A stretch of 26,741 nucleotides of DNA, from assembly GCA_045402695.1 (NCBI GenBank), contig JAWPNA010000480.1:1-26741 (forward strand), given 5' to 3'. The stretch is from JAWPNA01 sp045402695 (GTDB lineage Bacteria > Acidobacteriota > Polarisedimenticolia > JACPZX01 > DASXTC01). A program made the position numbers and the translations under genes. The notes beneath the pieces are model-generated. The model searched no databases, was not told the DNA's origin, and saw only the letters and a list, made by a program, of their open reading frames with translations. How positions within the stretch are numbered: the first letter of the stretch is position 1; every line of letters starts with the position of its first letter. This document shows positions 15,363 to 22,935 of this stretch, one piece after another.

Positions 15363-16195
15363 ATCTGTCGGTCGTGCTGCCCTCTTACAACGAAGCGAGG
15401 ACGATCGCGCGATCCTTGAGCGCGCTTCGCGCCCATTTCGATTACGGGGCGACACGCTCCCGCGCGTGGAAGAGCTGGGAGATCATCGTGGTGGATGACG
15501 GAAGCTCGGATGCGACGGCGGCAGAGGCGCTGGCCGTGGCAAGCACGGATCCCCGCGTGCGCGTGCTGGCGATGATGGGCAACGCGGGCAAGGGAGGCGC
15601 CGTCAGGGCCGGCGTGCTGGCCAGCCGCGGCCTGATCGTGATCGTGACCGATGCGGACCTCTCCTATGCGCTTGATGACCTCGACCGCGCCGCCCAGGCC
15701 CTGTCGGACGGCGATGGCGGGCCCGGCGGTCTCGACCTGGTCGTAGGAGACCGACGCCTCACCGATTCGAGGACCCACACGCTCCCGACCGCCGCCAGGC
15801 ACGTCCTCTGGCGCGGCAGGATTTCCGCGGTCTTCAACCTCTGCGTGCGCGTTCTCTACCGGCTTCCCATCGGAGACACTCAATGCGGGTTGAAGGGGTT
15901 CAGGCGCCGCGCGGCGATGGCGATCATGCCGCGCCTCCGCACGCGGCGGTTTCTCGCCGACATCGAGATGTTCCTGATCGCGCGCGAGCTCGGGTTACGC
16001 GCCGGCCGCATCCCCGTGCATGTGACCTATCTCACGGCCGATAGCACCGTGAGCGTCGCGCGCCACCTGCCCTCGGCGGTCGCCGACGCCCTCAGGATCA
16101 AACTGGCGCAGGCTCTGGGGCGATACCGCCGCACGGCGCTCCCTGCAGGTCCCGCCGCGATCGAGCGGACACCGGAATCAAGGGCCCCGGAGTGA
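15356..16195 (+). CDS. GT2 polyprenyl-phosphate glycosyltransferase (DPM1/ALG5-like)
   Basis: The 279-residue protein opens with the GT2 fold signature LSVVLPSYNEARTI and IIVVDDGSSDAT. It continues with NAGKGGAVRAGVLASRG, a DXD-type nucleotide-sugar site in TDADLSY, and DTQCGLKGFRRRAA, which is characteristic of dolichyl-phosphate mannose/glucose synthases. It has no C-terminal membrane helices, like the DPM1-type soluble enzymes. It is predicted to transfer a hexose from a nucleotide sugar to polyprenyl phosphate on the cytoplasmic face. The start codon overlaps the upstream stop (ATGGTAG), indicating translational coupling with the GT39-type enzyme. Which hexose is used is not evident. Confidence 0.9.
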   Translation: MVDLSVVLPSYNEARTIARSLSALRAHFDYGATRSRAWKSWEIIVVDDGSSDATAAEALAVASTDPRVRVLAMMGNAGKGGAVRAGVLASRGLIVIVTDADLSYALDDLDRAAQALSDGDGGPGGLDLVVGDRRLTDSRTHTLPTAARHVLWRGRISAVFNLCVRVLYRLPIGDTQCGLKGFRRRAAMAIMPRLRTRRFLADIEMFLIARELGLRAGRIPVHVTYLTADSTVSVARHLPSAVADALRIKLAQALGRYRRTALPAGPAAIERTPESRAPE

Positions 16196-16201
16196 TGCGG
16201 G

Positions 16202-17386
16202 CTAGGCTCGCTCGGCCATCGGGATGTACGAGAGGCCGTGCTCGCCTATGTAGATCTGAGTCGGGCGGAACAGCTTGTTGTCTTCTAGCTGCTCGACCCA
16301 GTGGGCGAGCCACCCCGCGCACCGGGACATCGCGAAGATGGGAGTGAAGAGGTCGATCGGGATCCCCATCTTGTCGTAGACGATCCCGGAGTAGAAATCT
16401 ACGTTGGGGTAGATGCCCCGCGCCCCCAGCCGGTCGGCCACGACGCGCTCCACTTCCAGCGCAATGTCATACAGGGGCGTGCTGCCCAGCTTCTCGAAGA
16501 GGCACACGGTGAGCTCCTGGAGGATCGTCGCGCGCGGATCCTTCGTCTTGTACACGCGGTGGCCGACGCCCATGATCTTCTGCCCCGCGGCGATCTTCTG
16601 GTCCACGTATGCGAGCACCCGGTCTACCGATCCGATCTCGCGCAACATCGCGAGGACACGCTCGTTGGCGCCGCCGTGCAGCTCTCCGGCCAGCGTCCCC
16701 ACCGCCGCGGAGACGACGCTGTACGGATCGGCCAGCGTGGAGGCGGTCACCAAGGCGTTGAACGTGGAGGCGTTGATGGTGTGTTCGGCGTGCAGGATGA
16801 GGCAGACATCGAGGATGCGCGCGGCAAGAGGATCGGGTTCTTTACCCGAGAGCATCCACAGGAAGTTGGAGGCCACGTCGAGGTCGTCGCGCGGCTCGAT
16901 CGGGTCGTCGCCCCTGCGTGTCCGATGGAACGCGGCCACCAGAGTGGGGAGTTTGGCGATCAGCCGGGCGATCGCCTCGCGCTGGTGGGCGCGGGCCGCC
17001 ACCTCGGCTGAACCCGCGCCGGCCGGGTAGAACCCCTCCCCCGTCGAGGGGTAGAACATCCCGAGCACGGCCGTGCCCGCCTGCAGCGCCTTCATCGGGT
17101 GGCCGCCCTCTGGCAGCGCCTTCATGACATCGCGGACCTGGTACTTGATCCGGCGGTGAGCGGACAGCTCCTCGTTCCAGGCTGAAAGCTCCGGCTCGGT
17201 GGGGAGCTTCCCGTGGATCAGGAGGTAGGCCGTCTCGGTGAAGTTCCCGTTCTCGGCGAGCTGCTCGATGGGAATTCCGCGGTAGGCCAGCAGCCCCTTG
17301 AAGCCGTCGATGTAGCTGATCTTCGACCTGACGGCGGGCACCCCAGCCAGGCCGGGAACGTACTCCTTGAGCTCCTTCGTCTCCAT
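16202..17386 (-). CDS. gltA: Citrate synthase
   Basis: The 394-residue enzyme condenses acetyl-CoA and oxaloacetate to citrate at the entry of the TCA cycle. The catalytic triad is visible: His237 in GELHGGANE, His276 in MGVGHRVYKTKDPRA and Asp330 in YPNVDFYSG. ILHAEHTINASTF is a further family block. Length fits the short bacterial citrate/2-methylcitrate synthase type rather than the longer hexameric E. coli type, so a 2-methylcitrate activity cannot be excluded. ATG 17386 has no clear Shine-Dalgarno sequence. It starts 30 nt after the ilvE stop on the same strand, so the two probably form one operon linking TCA and branched-chain amino-acid metabolism. It ends 6 nt from the convergent GT2 gene. 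Confidence 0.95.
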   Translation of the reverse strand: METKELKEYVPGLAGVPAVRSKISYIDGFKGLLAYRGIPIEQLAENGNFTETAYLLIHGKLPTEPELSAWNEELSAHRRIKYQVRDVMKALPEGGHPMKALQAGTAVLGMFYPSTGEGFYPAGAGSAEVAARAHQREAIARLIAKLPTLVAAFHRTRRGDDPIEPRDDLDVASNFLWMLSGKEPDPLAARILDVCLILHAEHTINASTFNALVTASTLADPYSVVSAAVGTLAGELHGGANERVLAMLREIGSVDRVLAYVDQKIAAGQKIMGVGHRVYKTKDPRATILQELTVCLFEKLGSTPLYDIALEVERVVADRLGARGIYPNVDFYSGIVYDKMGIPIDLFTPIFAMSRCAGWLAHWVEQLEDNKLFRPTQIYIGEHGLSYIPMAERA

Positions 17387-17416
17387 GGCGGTGAGCCTTG
17401 CGGGAGGTTCCTCGCT

Positions 17417-18295
17417 TCAGCGAAACGGGACCCCGTCAGTCTTGGTCCTCTCGCGGAACAACTCGAGCATCCGCCGGTACACGGGCCCGGGCTTCCCGTC
17501 GCCGACGACTCGGCCGTCGATCTCGACGACCGGAATCAGCTCCGCTCCCGTGCCGCAAAGGAAGATCTCGTCGGCCTTGATCAGATCGTGCACGACCATG
17601 TTCTTCTCGCGCCACGGGATGTGGTGCTCCTCACAGATCTCCATGATGACCTTGCGCGTGATCCCTTCCAGAATGCCGACGTGCGTCGGCGGCGTCATGA
17701 GGGTGCCGTCCTGCACGGCCCAGATGTTGTCCGCGGCGCCCTCCGCCACGTAGCCGGCCTCGTTGAGCATGATGGCCTCGTCAACATTCGACTGGATCGC
17801 CTCGATCTTGGCCAGGATGTTGTTCAGGTAGTTCAGCGTCTTCACCTGAGGGTTCAGGCAGTCTGGACGGTTTCTCCTCGTGGAGGCGATCGTGCACCGC
17901 AGTCCCTTGGCGTATTTCTCCTTGGGGTAAAGGGCGATCGCGCTCGCGATGATGTAGACGGCCGGCTTCGGGCACTTGCGCGGGTCGATGCCGAGATCGC
18001 CGGGCCCACGCGTCACAATCAGCCTGATGTAGGCGTCGTCGAGGCCCGTGCGCCGCACTGTTTCGAGGAGGATCTCGTTGAGCTCCTCCTTCTTGTAGGG
18101 GATCTCGAGCATGATGGCCCGCGCCGAGTGATACAGCCGGTCCATGTGATCCCGCATCCGGAAGATCCTGGCGTTGTAGGCACGAATCCCCTCGAATACA
18201 CCGTCGCCGTAGAGAAGGCCGTGTTCGTGGAGCGGCACGAGGGCCTTCTCGCGGCCGTCAACGAAGAGCCCGTTCAGGAAGATGGAATCCGACAT
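17417..18295 (-). CDS. ilvE: Branched-chain amino-acid aminotransferase (class IV PLP)
   Basis: The 292-residue enzyme transfers the amino group between glutamate and branched-chain 2-oxo acids using pyridoxal phosphate. Lys152 in VKTLNYLNNI is the predicted PLP lysine, and NEAGYVAEGAADNIW holds the conserved Glu near the cofactor. HEHGLLYGDGVFEGIRAYN is the N-terminal fold-type IV block. FLCGTGAELIPV near the C-terminus matches the phosphate-binding region of BCAT. I chose ATG 18295 because GGAGG lies 4 nt upstream and family homology begins there; the frame is open to 18466 but the extra 57 residues look like non-coding leader. A D-amino-acid or aminodeoxychorismate lyase-like role is less likely given the KTLNYLNN block. 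It precedes gltA. Confidence 0.9.
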   Translation of the reverse strand: MSDSIFLNGLFVDGREKALVPLHEHGLLYGDGVFEGIRAYNARIFRMRDHMDRLYHSARAIMLEIPYKKEELNEILLETVRRTGLDDAYIRLIVTRGPGDLGIDPRKCPKPAVYIIASAIALYPKEKYAKGLRCTIASTRRNRPDCLNPQVKTLNYLNNILAKIEAIQSNVDEAIMLNEAGYVAEGAADNIWAVQDGTLMTPPTHVGILEGITRKVIMEICEEHHIPWREKNMVVHDLIKADEIFLCGTGAELIPVVEIDGRVVGDGKPGPVYRRMLELFRERTKTDGVPFR

Positions 18296-18434
18296 AGTCC
18301 CTCCGCGGACCAGTGTGGTGCCGGAGGAAGCCGAAACCCCGTCCTGCCGGCCGAAGTCGACATTCCGGGAGGCGCCTTTACGCGCACCAGTCGCCGAACC
18401 TGCAGTCATGTGGCTCACCACCCTGTTAGCCCTC

Positions 18435-18464
18435 GCATGGTAGGAGATGCGGGGGATGGGCGTC
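18435..18464 (-). promoter_or_regulatory. Putative promoter for ilvE-gltA
   Basis: Reading minus, TTGACG (18464-18459) is followed after 18 nt by TACCAT (18440-18435). It lies just after the GNAT gene stop and would give a leader of about 130 nt before ilvE. I see no attenuator or known riboswitch in that leader. Confidence 0.4.
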
Positions 18465-18478
18465 AATGGAAATCATCG

Positions 18479-18967
18479 TCAAAGCGGCTTCTCAAGCAGC
18501 GTGAAGTCCGATGAGCTGAAGCCCAGGGACCTGAAGAGATCACCCAACGGATCCCCAGGTCGCACCAGACAGTGAACGAAGGGCAAACCCATCTTCCGGA
18601 ACGTCTTCAGCAGCGACCCCGCGAGAAGCGTCGCCACACCGCGCCGCCGGTGTGAAGGGTGCACCCCGATCGCCACGATGCGGCCGCGGCGGGGGATGCC
18701 GAACTGCCAGGACTGGACATCGCCGATGATGAAGCCCGCGACGGCGCCGGGAGGGGCGCTCTGATCGCCCGCTGCCTCCGCCACCTCGCACAGGCAGGGC
18801 GACTGAGGAACGGCCGACTCGCCGGAAGGCGGCTCGGCGTACAGAGACAGCAGGCCGCGCCAGAAACCGGCGCGATCCGGGCCCGAGCTGTTGGTCAGCA
18901 GCGCGTCGATCGCGATGATCGACTCGATGTCCTGTTCCTTCAGGGGTCTGATGCGGTAAACCTCCAT
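18479..18967 (-). CDS. GNAT-family N-acetyltransferase
   Basis: The 162-residue protein shows the GNAT acetyl-CoA binding block VAIGVHPSHRRRGVATLLAG (the V-x-P-x-x-R-x-x-G-x-A loop). It starts with YRIRPLKEQDIESIIAIDAL, the usual first strand and helix, and ends with a strand typical of RimI-like folds (FRSLGFSSSDFTLLEKPL). It resembles ribosomal-protein-type acetyltransferases but the substrate cannot be assigned. ATG 18967 is preceded by GGAGG at 6 nt. It starts 36 nt after the NicO-type transporter gene and is probably co-transcribed with it. Confidence 0.87.
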   Translation of the reverse strand: MEVYRIRPLKEQDIESIIAIDALLTNSSGPDRAGFWRGLLSLYAEPPSGESAVPQSPCLCEVAEAAGDQSAPPGAVAGFIIGDVQSWQFGIPRRGRIVAIGVHPSHRRRGVATLLAGSLLKTFRKMGLPFVHCLVRPGDPLGDLFRSLGFSSSDFTLLEKPL

Positions 18968-19003
18968 GTCATGCCTCCACGGTGACGAAGCCCGCCGCCC
19001 GGC

Positions 19004-19684
19004 TCAGAGGTCGGCCAGCAGGAGGGCGAGGCCGGTCAGAGCGATGAGTCCGCCGCTGAGCGCCTCGCCGTAGCGCGTCAAGAATGGGCTGGTCAGCCTG
19101 AGCGTGCCGCGGCGTCCCAGCATGGTCACCGCCACCATCGAAACAACGGTGCTGACGGCGAACGACAGCGTCACGGCGGCCAGCGTCAACCCGCTGATCT
19201 GCGCCGCTCCATAAATGCATGGAATGACCAGGATGCAGGGATTGAACCCCACGACGAACGTCAGCGAGTAGCCGGATAGGTCCTTCAGCCGCAGGCCGAG
19301 AGTCCGGGGCGGCTCGGGATCTCCCGGATTGTGATGCGGATGGATCCCGAAGGAATGGACATGGCCGCCCTTGAACAGGAACCAGAGCATGTAGGCGATC
19401 CCGAAGAGAATCAGCAGCCACGCCGAGGCCGCCTCCAGCCGCGCTCCCACCCCTTCCACGGCGGCCTGAGCACCCTTGCCGAGGATCGGCACCGCCAGCC
19501 CCAGCGCGATCGAGAGCGTGACGTGCAAGGTTCCCGACAGGGCCGTCAGCGTGGCGGCGCGGCGATCGCTCCATCCCTCCGCCTTCGACACGAGAACGAA
19601 GGGCAGCCAATGGTCCGGGATGAGCGTGTGGACGATGGCCGTGATGATGGTGGTCAACACGAGCGCGAGGCCTGCTTCGGTCAC
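19004..19684 (-). CDS. NicO/NiCoT-like membrane metal transporter
   Basis: The 226-residue protein has about six membrane segments. In the first, HTLIPDH (His19, Asp24, His25) fits the HX4DH signature of nickel/cobalt permeases. A loop at about residues 107-117 is His-rich (GGHVHSFGIHPHH), as in NicO/RcnA-type proteins, and would bind or sense the metal. A later segment has VGFNPCILVIPCIYGA, with a Pro-Cys pair as in related TauE/DsbD-like transporters. It is predicted to move Ni2+, Co2+ or another cation across the inner membrane; direction and metal are not decided. The start is GTG 19684 with AAGAGG 4 nt upstream. No urease or hydrogenase gene is near to suggest the metal. Confidence 0.75.
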   Translation of the reverse strand: MTEAGLALVLTTIITAIVHTLIPDHWLPFVLVSKAEGWSDRRAATLTALSGTLHVTLSIALGLAVPILGKGAQAAVEGVGARLEAASAWLLILFGIAYMLWFLFKGGHVHSFGIHPHHNPGDPEPPRTLGLRLKDLSGYSLTFVVGFNPCILVIPCIYGAAQISGLTLAAVTLSFAVSTVVSMVAVTMLGRRGTLRLTSPFLTRYGEALSGGLIALTGLALLLADL

Positions 19685-19764
19685 GCAACCTCTTCTTTGA
19701 CGGCGCGGGTGGGAACCAGAACGCGGGCGATTATATCAGACCGGCCGGAGGCGGCCCGCGCGCC

Positions 19765-19793
19765 TTGATGCAGGCCGAGGCAGGCGCTATGCT
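19765..19793 (+). promoter_or_regulatory. Putative sigma-70 promoter for the LolA-like gene
   Basis: TTGATG (19765-19770) and TATGCT (19788-19793) are exactly 17 nt apart, each matching four of six consensus bases. Transcription would start near 19800, about 33 nt before ATG 19833. Confidence 0.42.
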
Positions 19794-19832
19794 ATCAGGA
19801 CGTCAACCCTGGATTAAGAAAGACACGAAGTC

Positions 19833-20693
19833 ATGTCATCAAGCCGGCTCGCGCGCGCGCTCCTCTCGGCGGCTTCACTTTTCGCGGCGGCGGGCCAGGG
19901 TCCCTGCGCCCTGGCGTCGGCGTCGGCCTCCCCTGCCGATCCCAACGCCGGTATCACCCAGCAGAAGCCGGCCGGCGCTGCCCCCTGGCGTCCGGCCCCC
20001 GGATCTACGGCCCAGCAGGATCCCAAGGCGCTCGAAGTGCTCAAGGCGGGACTGAAGGCCCTGGGGGGCGAAGAAGCGATCCTCGGACGAAAGACGATCT
20101 ACGTCAAGCGCAAGGTCGTCAATCACGAGTACCCCGACCCGCGTGAGGGCACCATCCTCATTCACTTCAAGAGGCCCGACAAGCTGCGCAAGGAGGTCAT
20201 CTATCCGGGACGAAAGACGATCGAGATCCTCGACGGCCAGCGGGCCTGGATCGACGACGGATCGGGACCGCGCGAGAAAGGCTCTACGCTGACCGCGGCG
20301 ATGCTGGACGGGCTTAAGGAGATGGACGTGCCGGCCAACTACCTGGACGCCGAGCTGACCTACTTCAACATCTCCCAGGAGATCCCGGGGAAGCTGGCGC
20401 ACGTGGTCAAGGCGCGGAAGAACGGTTACACCCGGGAGCTGATGTTCGACGTCAACACGAACCTGCTCGAAGTCTCTGCAGAGTACGAGAGCCCCTGGGG
20501 CGCCACCGACAAGATGGTGAGGTACGAGCGCTACCGTCCGGTGGATGGGATCCTGTTCCCGTACCACGAGGAAAGATGGCGCTCCAACCGTATCATCCTC
20601 GAATCCGACGTCATCGAGGTCAAGTTCAACTCTCCGATGGAAGACTCGCTCTTCCAGATGCCCGGCGTCCCAGCCCCGGCAGGCACTCGGTAG
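19833..20693 (+). CDS. LolA-like outer-membrane lipoprotein-sorting family protein
   Basis: The 286-residue protein has an N-terminal export signal (LARALLSAASLFAAAGQG region) followed by a Pro/Ala-rich linker to about residue 65. The folded part reads as the LolA/LolB-like half-barrel: EVLKAGLKALGGEEAILG, GTILIHFKRPDKLRKEVIYP, KTIEILDGQRAWID and, near the end, IEVKFNSPMEDSLFQMP. That ending is typical of the family. It is predicted periplasmic and to bind lipid or lipoprotein acyl chains; whether it serves lipoproteins or another lipid is unknown. The Shine-Dalgarno sequence is weak. The last 68 bp overlap the convergent pabB. Confidence 0.78.
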   Translation: MSSSRLARALLSAASLFAAAGQGPCALASASASPADPNAGITQQKPAGAAPWRPAPGSTAQQDPKALEVLKAGLKALGGEEAILGRKTIYVKRKVVNHEYPDPREGTILIHFKRPDKLRKEVIYPGRKTIEILDGQRAWIDDGSGPREKGSTLTAAMLDGLKEMDVPANYLDAELTYFNISQEIPGKLAHVVKARKNGYTRELMFDVNTNLLEVSAEYESPWGATDKMVRYERYRPVDGILFPYHEERWRSNRIILESDVIEVKFNSPMEDSLFQMPGVPAPAGTR

Positions 20694-22083
20694 CAGACAC
20701 AGCTCGCAGCACCGAGGCCGCTTTGTCCAGGCTCTCGGCGTACTCGGCCTCCGGGTCGGAGTCGGCCACGACACCTCCCCCCACCTGGAGCCAGGTCCGG
20801 GCCCGCGCGACGATTGCGGTGCGGATGACCACGCTGAGGTCGATCGCGCCACAGAACGACAGGTACCCCAGGGCGCCCGCGTAAATGCCGCGGCGATCGG
20901 GCTCGATCTCCTCGATGGCCCGCATTGCGCGTACCTTGGGCGCGCCGGTCATCGAGCCGGCGGGAAACAATGCCTTGAGCAGATCCGCCCCACCGATCCC
21001 ATCGCGAAGCTCTCCCGTGACGACGGAGACCAGGTGGTGCACCGAGGCGTAGGTTTCCAAACGGCAGACCTCCAGGGCCTTGACGGTTCCCGCTTCGCAC
21101 ACCCGGCCAAGATCGTTGCGCACGAGATCCACGATCATGATGTTCTCGGCCGTGTCCTTCACCGATGCCGCCAGTTCTTCACGCAAGGCCCGGTCCTCGC
21201 GCGGCGTGGCTCCCCGGGGGCGTGTCCCCTTGATGGGGCGGCTCTGAGCTTCGCGGCCTCTCAGGCGCAGGAACCGCTCCGGGGAGGCTGACAGGACCTG
21301 GAAGGCGCCCGCGTCGAGATAGGCCGAGAAGGGAGCCGGGCTGTGCCGGGCGATCTCCGAAAAAAGCCGCACCGGATCCCGAGGGGCGGGTAGCTCGAAC
21401 CTCTGCGAGAGGTTCACCTGGTACAGCTCCCCGTCGGCGATCAGGCGGCGAGCCTCCTCGACCATCTCCAGATAGGCCGGGCGCGAGAGGTTGCTGGTGA
21501 TGGAGCTGTCCAGCCTCGTTGCCTTGGGTTGCAAGTCCGCCGCGCCGGAAGCGACGCGCGGGTCAATGCGATCGAGACGCTGCGCGACGCGACGCGCGTC
21601 CGAAGCGGCCTTCGCTCCGCGCGCCGCGCCCGTCTCGGGAAGCCCTGTGGAGAGGATCGCCCACACCCTCTCCTGGTGGTCCCAGATCACCGCCCAGGAG
21701 TACAGGCCGAACAGCAGGTCGGGCAGCTCGAGACCGGGCGCAGCGCGAGCCGGCATCGACTCGATGCACCGCCCTGCGTCGTACCCGATGTAGCCCACCG
21801 CGCCGCCCGCGAAGGGGATCCCGTCGGTCCGACCTGAGGCATGACGGCCGGTCGCCTCGGCGAGGCGCAGGAATGGGTCCCCTGGGTCCCCCGAGCGCCA
21901 CGAAACCACCTCGAACGGCATCGAGCAGAGAATCGACCAGCGATTGATGTCGGGTCCCGCACTGGCAGGTCCGCCGCTGTAGAGGAGCACCGGCATCGGA
22001 TCGCGGCTGAACGCGGGGAGGACCTCCAGGGGCTCCGACCACCCCGGCATCGGGATCAGCAGCGGCTCGCCAGCGCGGCGCAC
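20626..22083 (-). CDS. pabB: Aminodeoxychorismate synthase component I
   Basis: The 485-residue protein belongs to the chorismate-binding (anthranilate synthase I / PabB) family and makes 4-amino-4-deoxychorismate for folate. PIKGTRPRG with Lys285 is the PabB-type signature (TrpE has Ala there). Other family blocks are DGELYQVNLSQRFE, LVRNDLGRVCEAGTVK, FPAGSMTGAPKVRAM and an ending IVARARTWLQVGGGVVADSD. The N-terminal 180 residues are the regulatory half (GGAVGYIGYDAGR). GTG 22083 lies 3 nt after the PHP gene stop, so the genes are coupled. About 25 residues beyond the usual end (after VLRAV) are read from the neighbouring gene's sequence. PabA and PabC are not in the window. Confidence 0.93.
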   Translation of the reverse strand: MRRAGEPLLIPMPGWSEPLEVLPAFSRDPMPVLLYSGGPASAGPDINRWSILCSMPFEVVSWRSGDPGDPFLRLAEATGRHASGRTDGIPFAGGAVGYIGYDAGRCIESMPARAAPGLELPDLLFGLYSWAVIWDHQERVWAILSTGLPETGAARGAKAASDARRVAQRLDRIDPRVASGAADLQPKATRLDSSITSNLSRPAYLEMVEEARRLIADGELYQVNLSQRFELPAPRDPVRLFSEIARHSPAPFSAYLDAGAFQVLSASPERFLRLRGREAQSRPIKGTRPRGATPREDRALREELAASVKDTAENIMIVDLVRNDLGRVCEAGTVKALEVCRLETYASVHHLVSVVTGELRDGIGGADLLKALFPAGSMTGAPKVRAMRAIEEIEPDRRGIYAGALGYLSFCGAIDLSVVIRTAIVARARTWLQVGGGVVADSDPEAEYAESLDKAASVLRAVSATECLPGLGRRASGRASLPSES

Positions 22084-22086
22084 GAT

Positions 22087-22929
22087 TCACACGCTCCGGC
22101 CGGATGCTCCCCGCAGCAACCGCACCGTGTCGAGGGAGACGCCCGCCGCGCCGATCTCGTGACGCGAGCGGCCTGGGCCGTGGTAGTCCGACCCGCCCGA
22201 GGCGATCAGTCCGAGGTGCCGCGCGAGCTCGTCCAGGCGCAAGCGTTGCTCGTCCGTGTGCTTGGGATGCCTGACCTCGATCCCGGCCAGCCCCTCGCCG
22301 GCCAGCGCGAGCGTGTCGGCCTCACCCAAGTTGAGCGCGGGGTGGGCGATCACTGCCACGCCGCCCTTCTCCCTCGCCAGACGCACGGCCTCACCCAGCG
22401 CCATGCAGGGCTTGGGCACGTAGGCCGGCTGGCCTTTGCGCAGGTATCTGCGGAATGCATCATCCACGTCATTGGCCGCTCCGTGGCGAACGAGGGCTTC
22501 TGCCACGTGAGGCCGTCCAAGGGAGATCCCGTGCAGCGCGCCGGTGCCTTGGGCGATGTCCAGCACCTCACCCATCGTGATAGGTATTCCGATCTGCCGC
22601 AGCCTCGCGACCATCCGCTCGGCGCGAAGCCGGCGTTGCTGCTTCAGCGGCTCGAGGAGATCGCGCAGCTCCTCATCGGTGTGATCGATGTAGTGCGCCA
22701 GGACGTGGATCTCGCGGCCGCGGAACGCACACGACAGCTCGGCGCCCGGAATCACCTCGAGCCCGGAGGGCGCAGCGTCGATCGCCTCCTGAACGCCGTC
22801 CACGGTGTCATGATCCGTGAGCGAGATCGCCTTCAGGCCGGCCGAAACCGCCCGGGCCACCACCTCCCCGGGAGAGTAGACCCCGTCGGAGTGGTTCGAG
22901 TGCAGGTGCAGGTCGGCTTCAATCTCCAT
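22087..22929 (-). CDS. PHP-domain phosphoesterase (RNase AM / YciV-like)
   Basis: The 280-residue protein carries all PHP metal-binding motifs: DLHLHSNHSDG, LTDHDT, PGAELSC, IHVLAHYID, VAVIAHPALN and SGGSDYHG. Length and motif order fit the YciV/TrpH branch, whose members hydrolyse 3',5'-nucleoside bisphosphates and, in E. coli RNase AM, trim 5' ends of rRNA. A central helical insertion (about residues 85-150) is typical of this branch. The start lies 6 nt after the rny stop, and pabB begins 3 nt after its own stop. Co-transcription with RNase Y supports an RNA or nucleotide turnover role, but the substrate is an inference. Confidence 0.88.
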   Translation of the reverse strand: MEIEADLHLHSNHSDGVYSPGEVVARAVSAGLKAISLTDHDTVDGVQEAIDAAPSGLEVIPGAELSCAFRGREIHVLAHYIDHTDEELRDLLEPLKQQRRLRAERMVARLRQIGIPITMGEVLDIAQGTGALHGISLGRPHVAEALVRHGAANDVDDAFRRYLRKGQPAYVPKPCMALGEAVRLAREKGGVAVIAHPALNLGEADTLALAGEGLAGIEVRHPKHTDEQRLRLDELARHLGLIASGGSDYHGPGRSRHEIGAAGVSLDTVRLLRGASGRSV

Positions 22930-22935
22930 CGGCCA

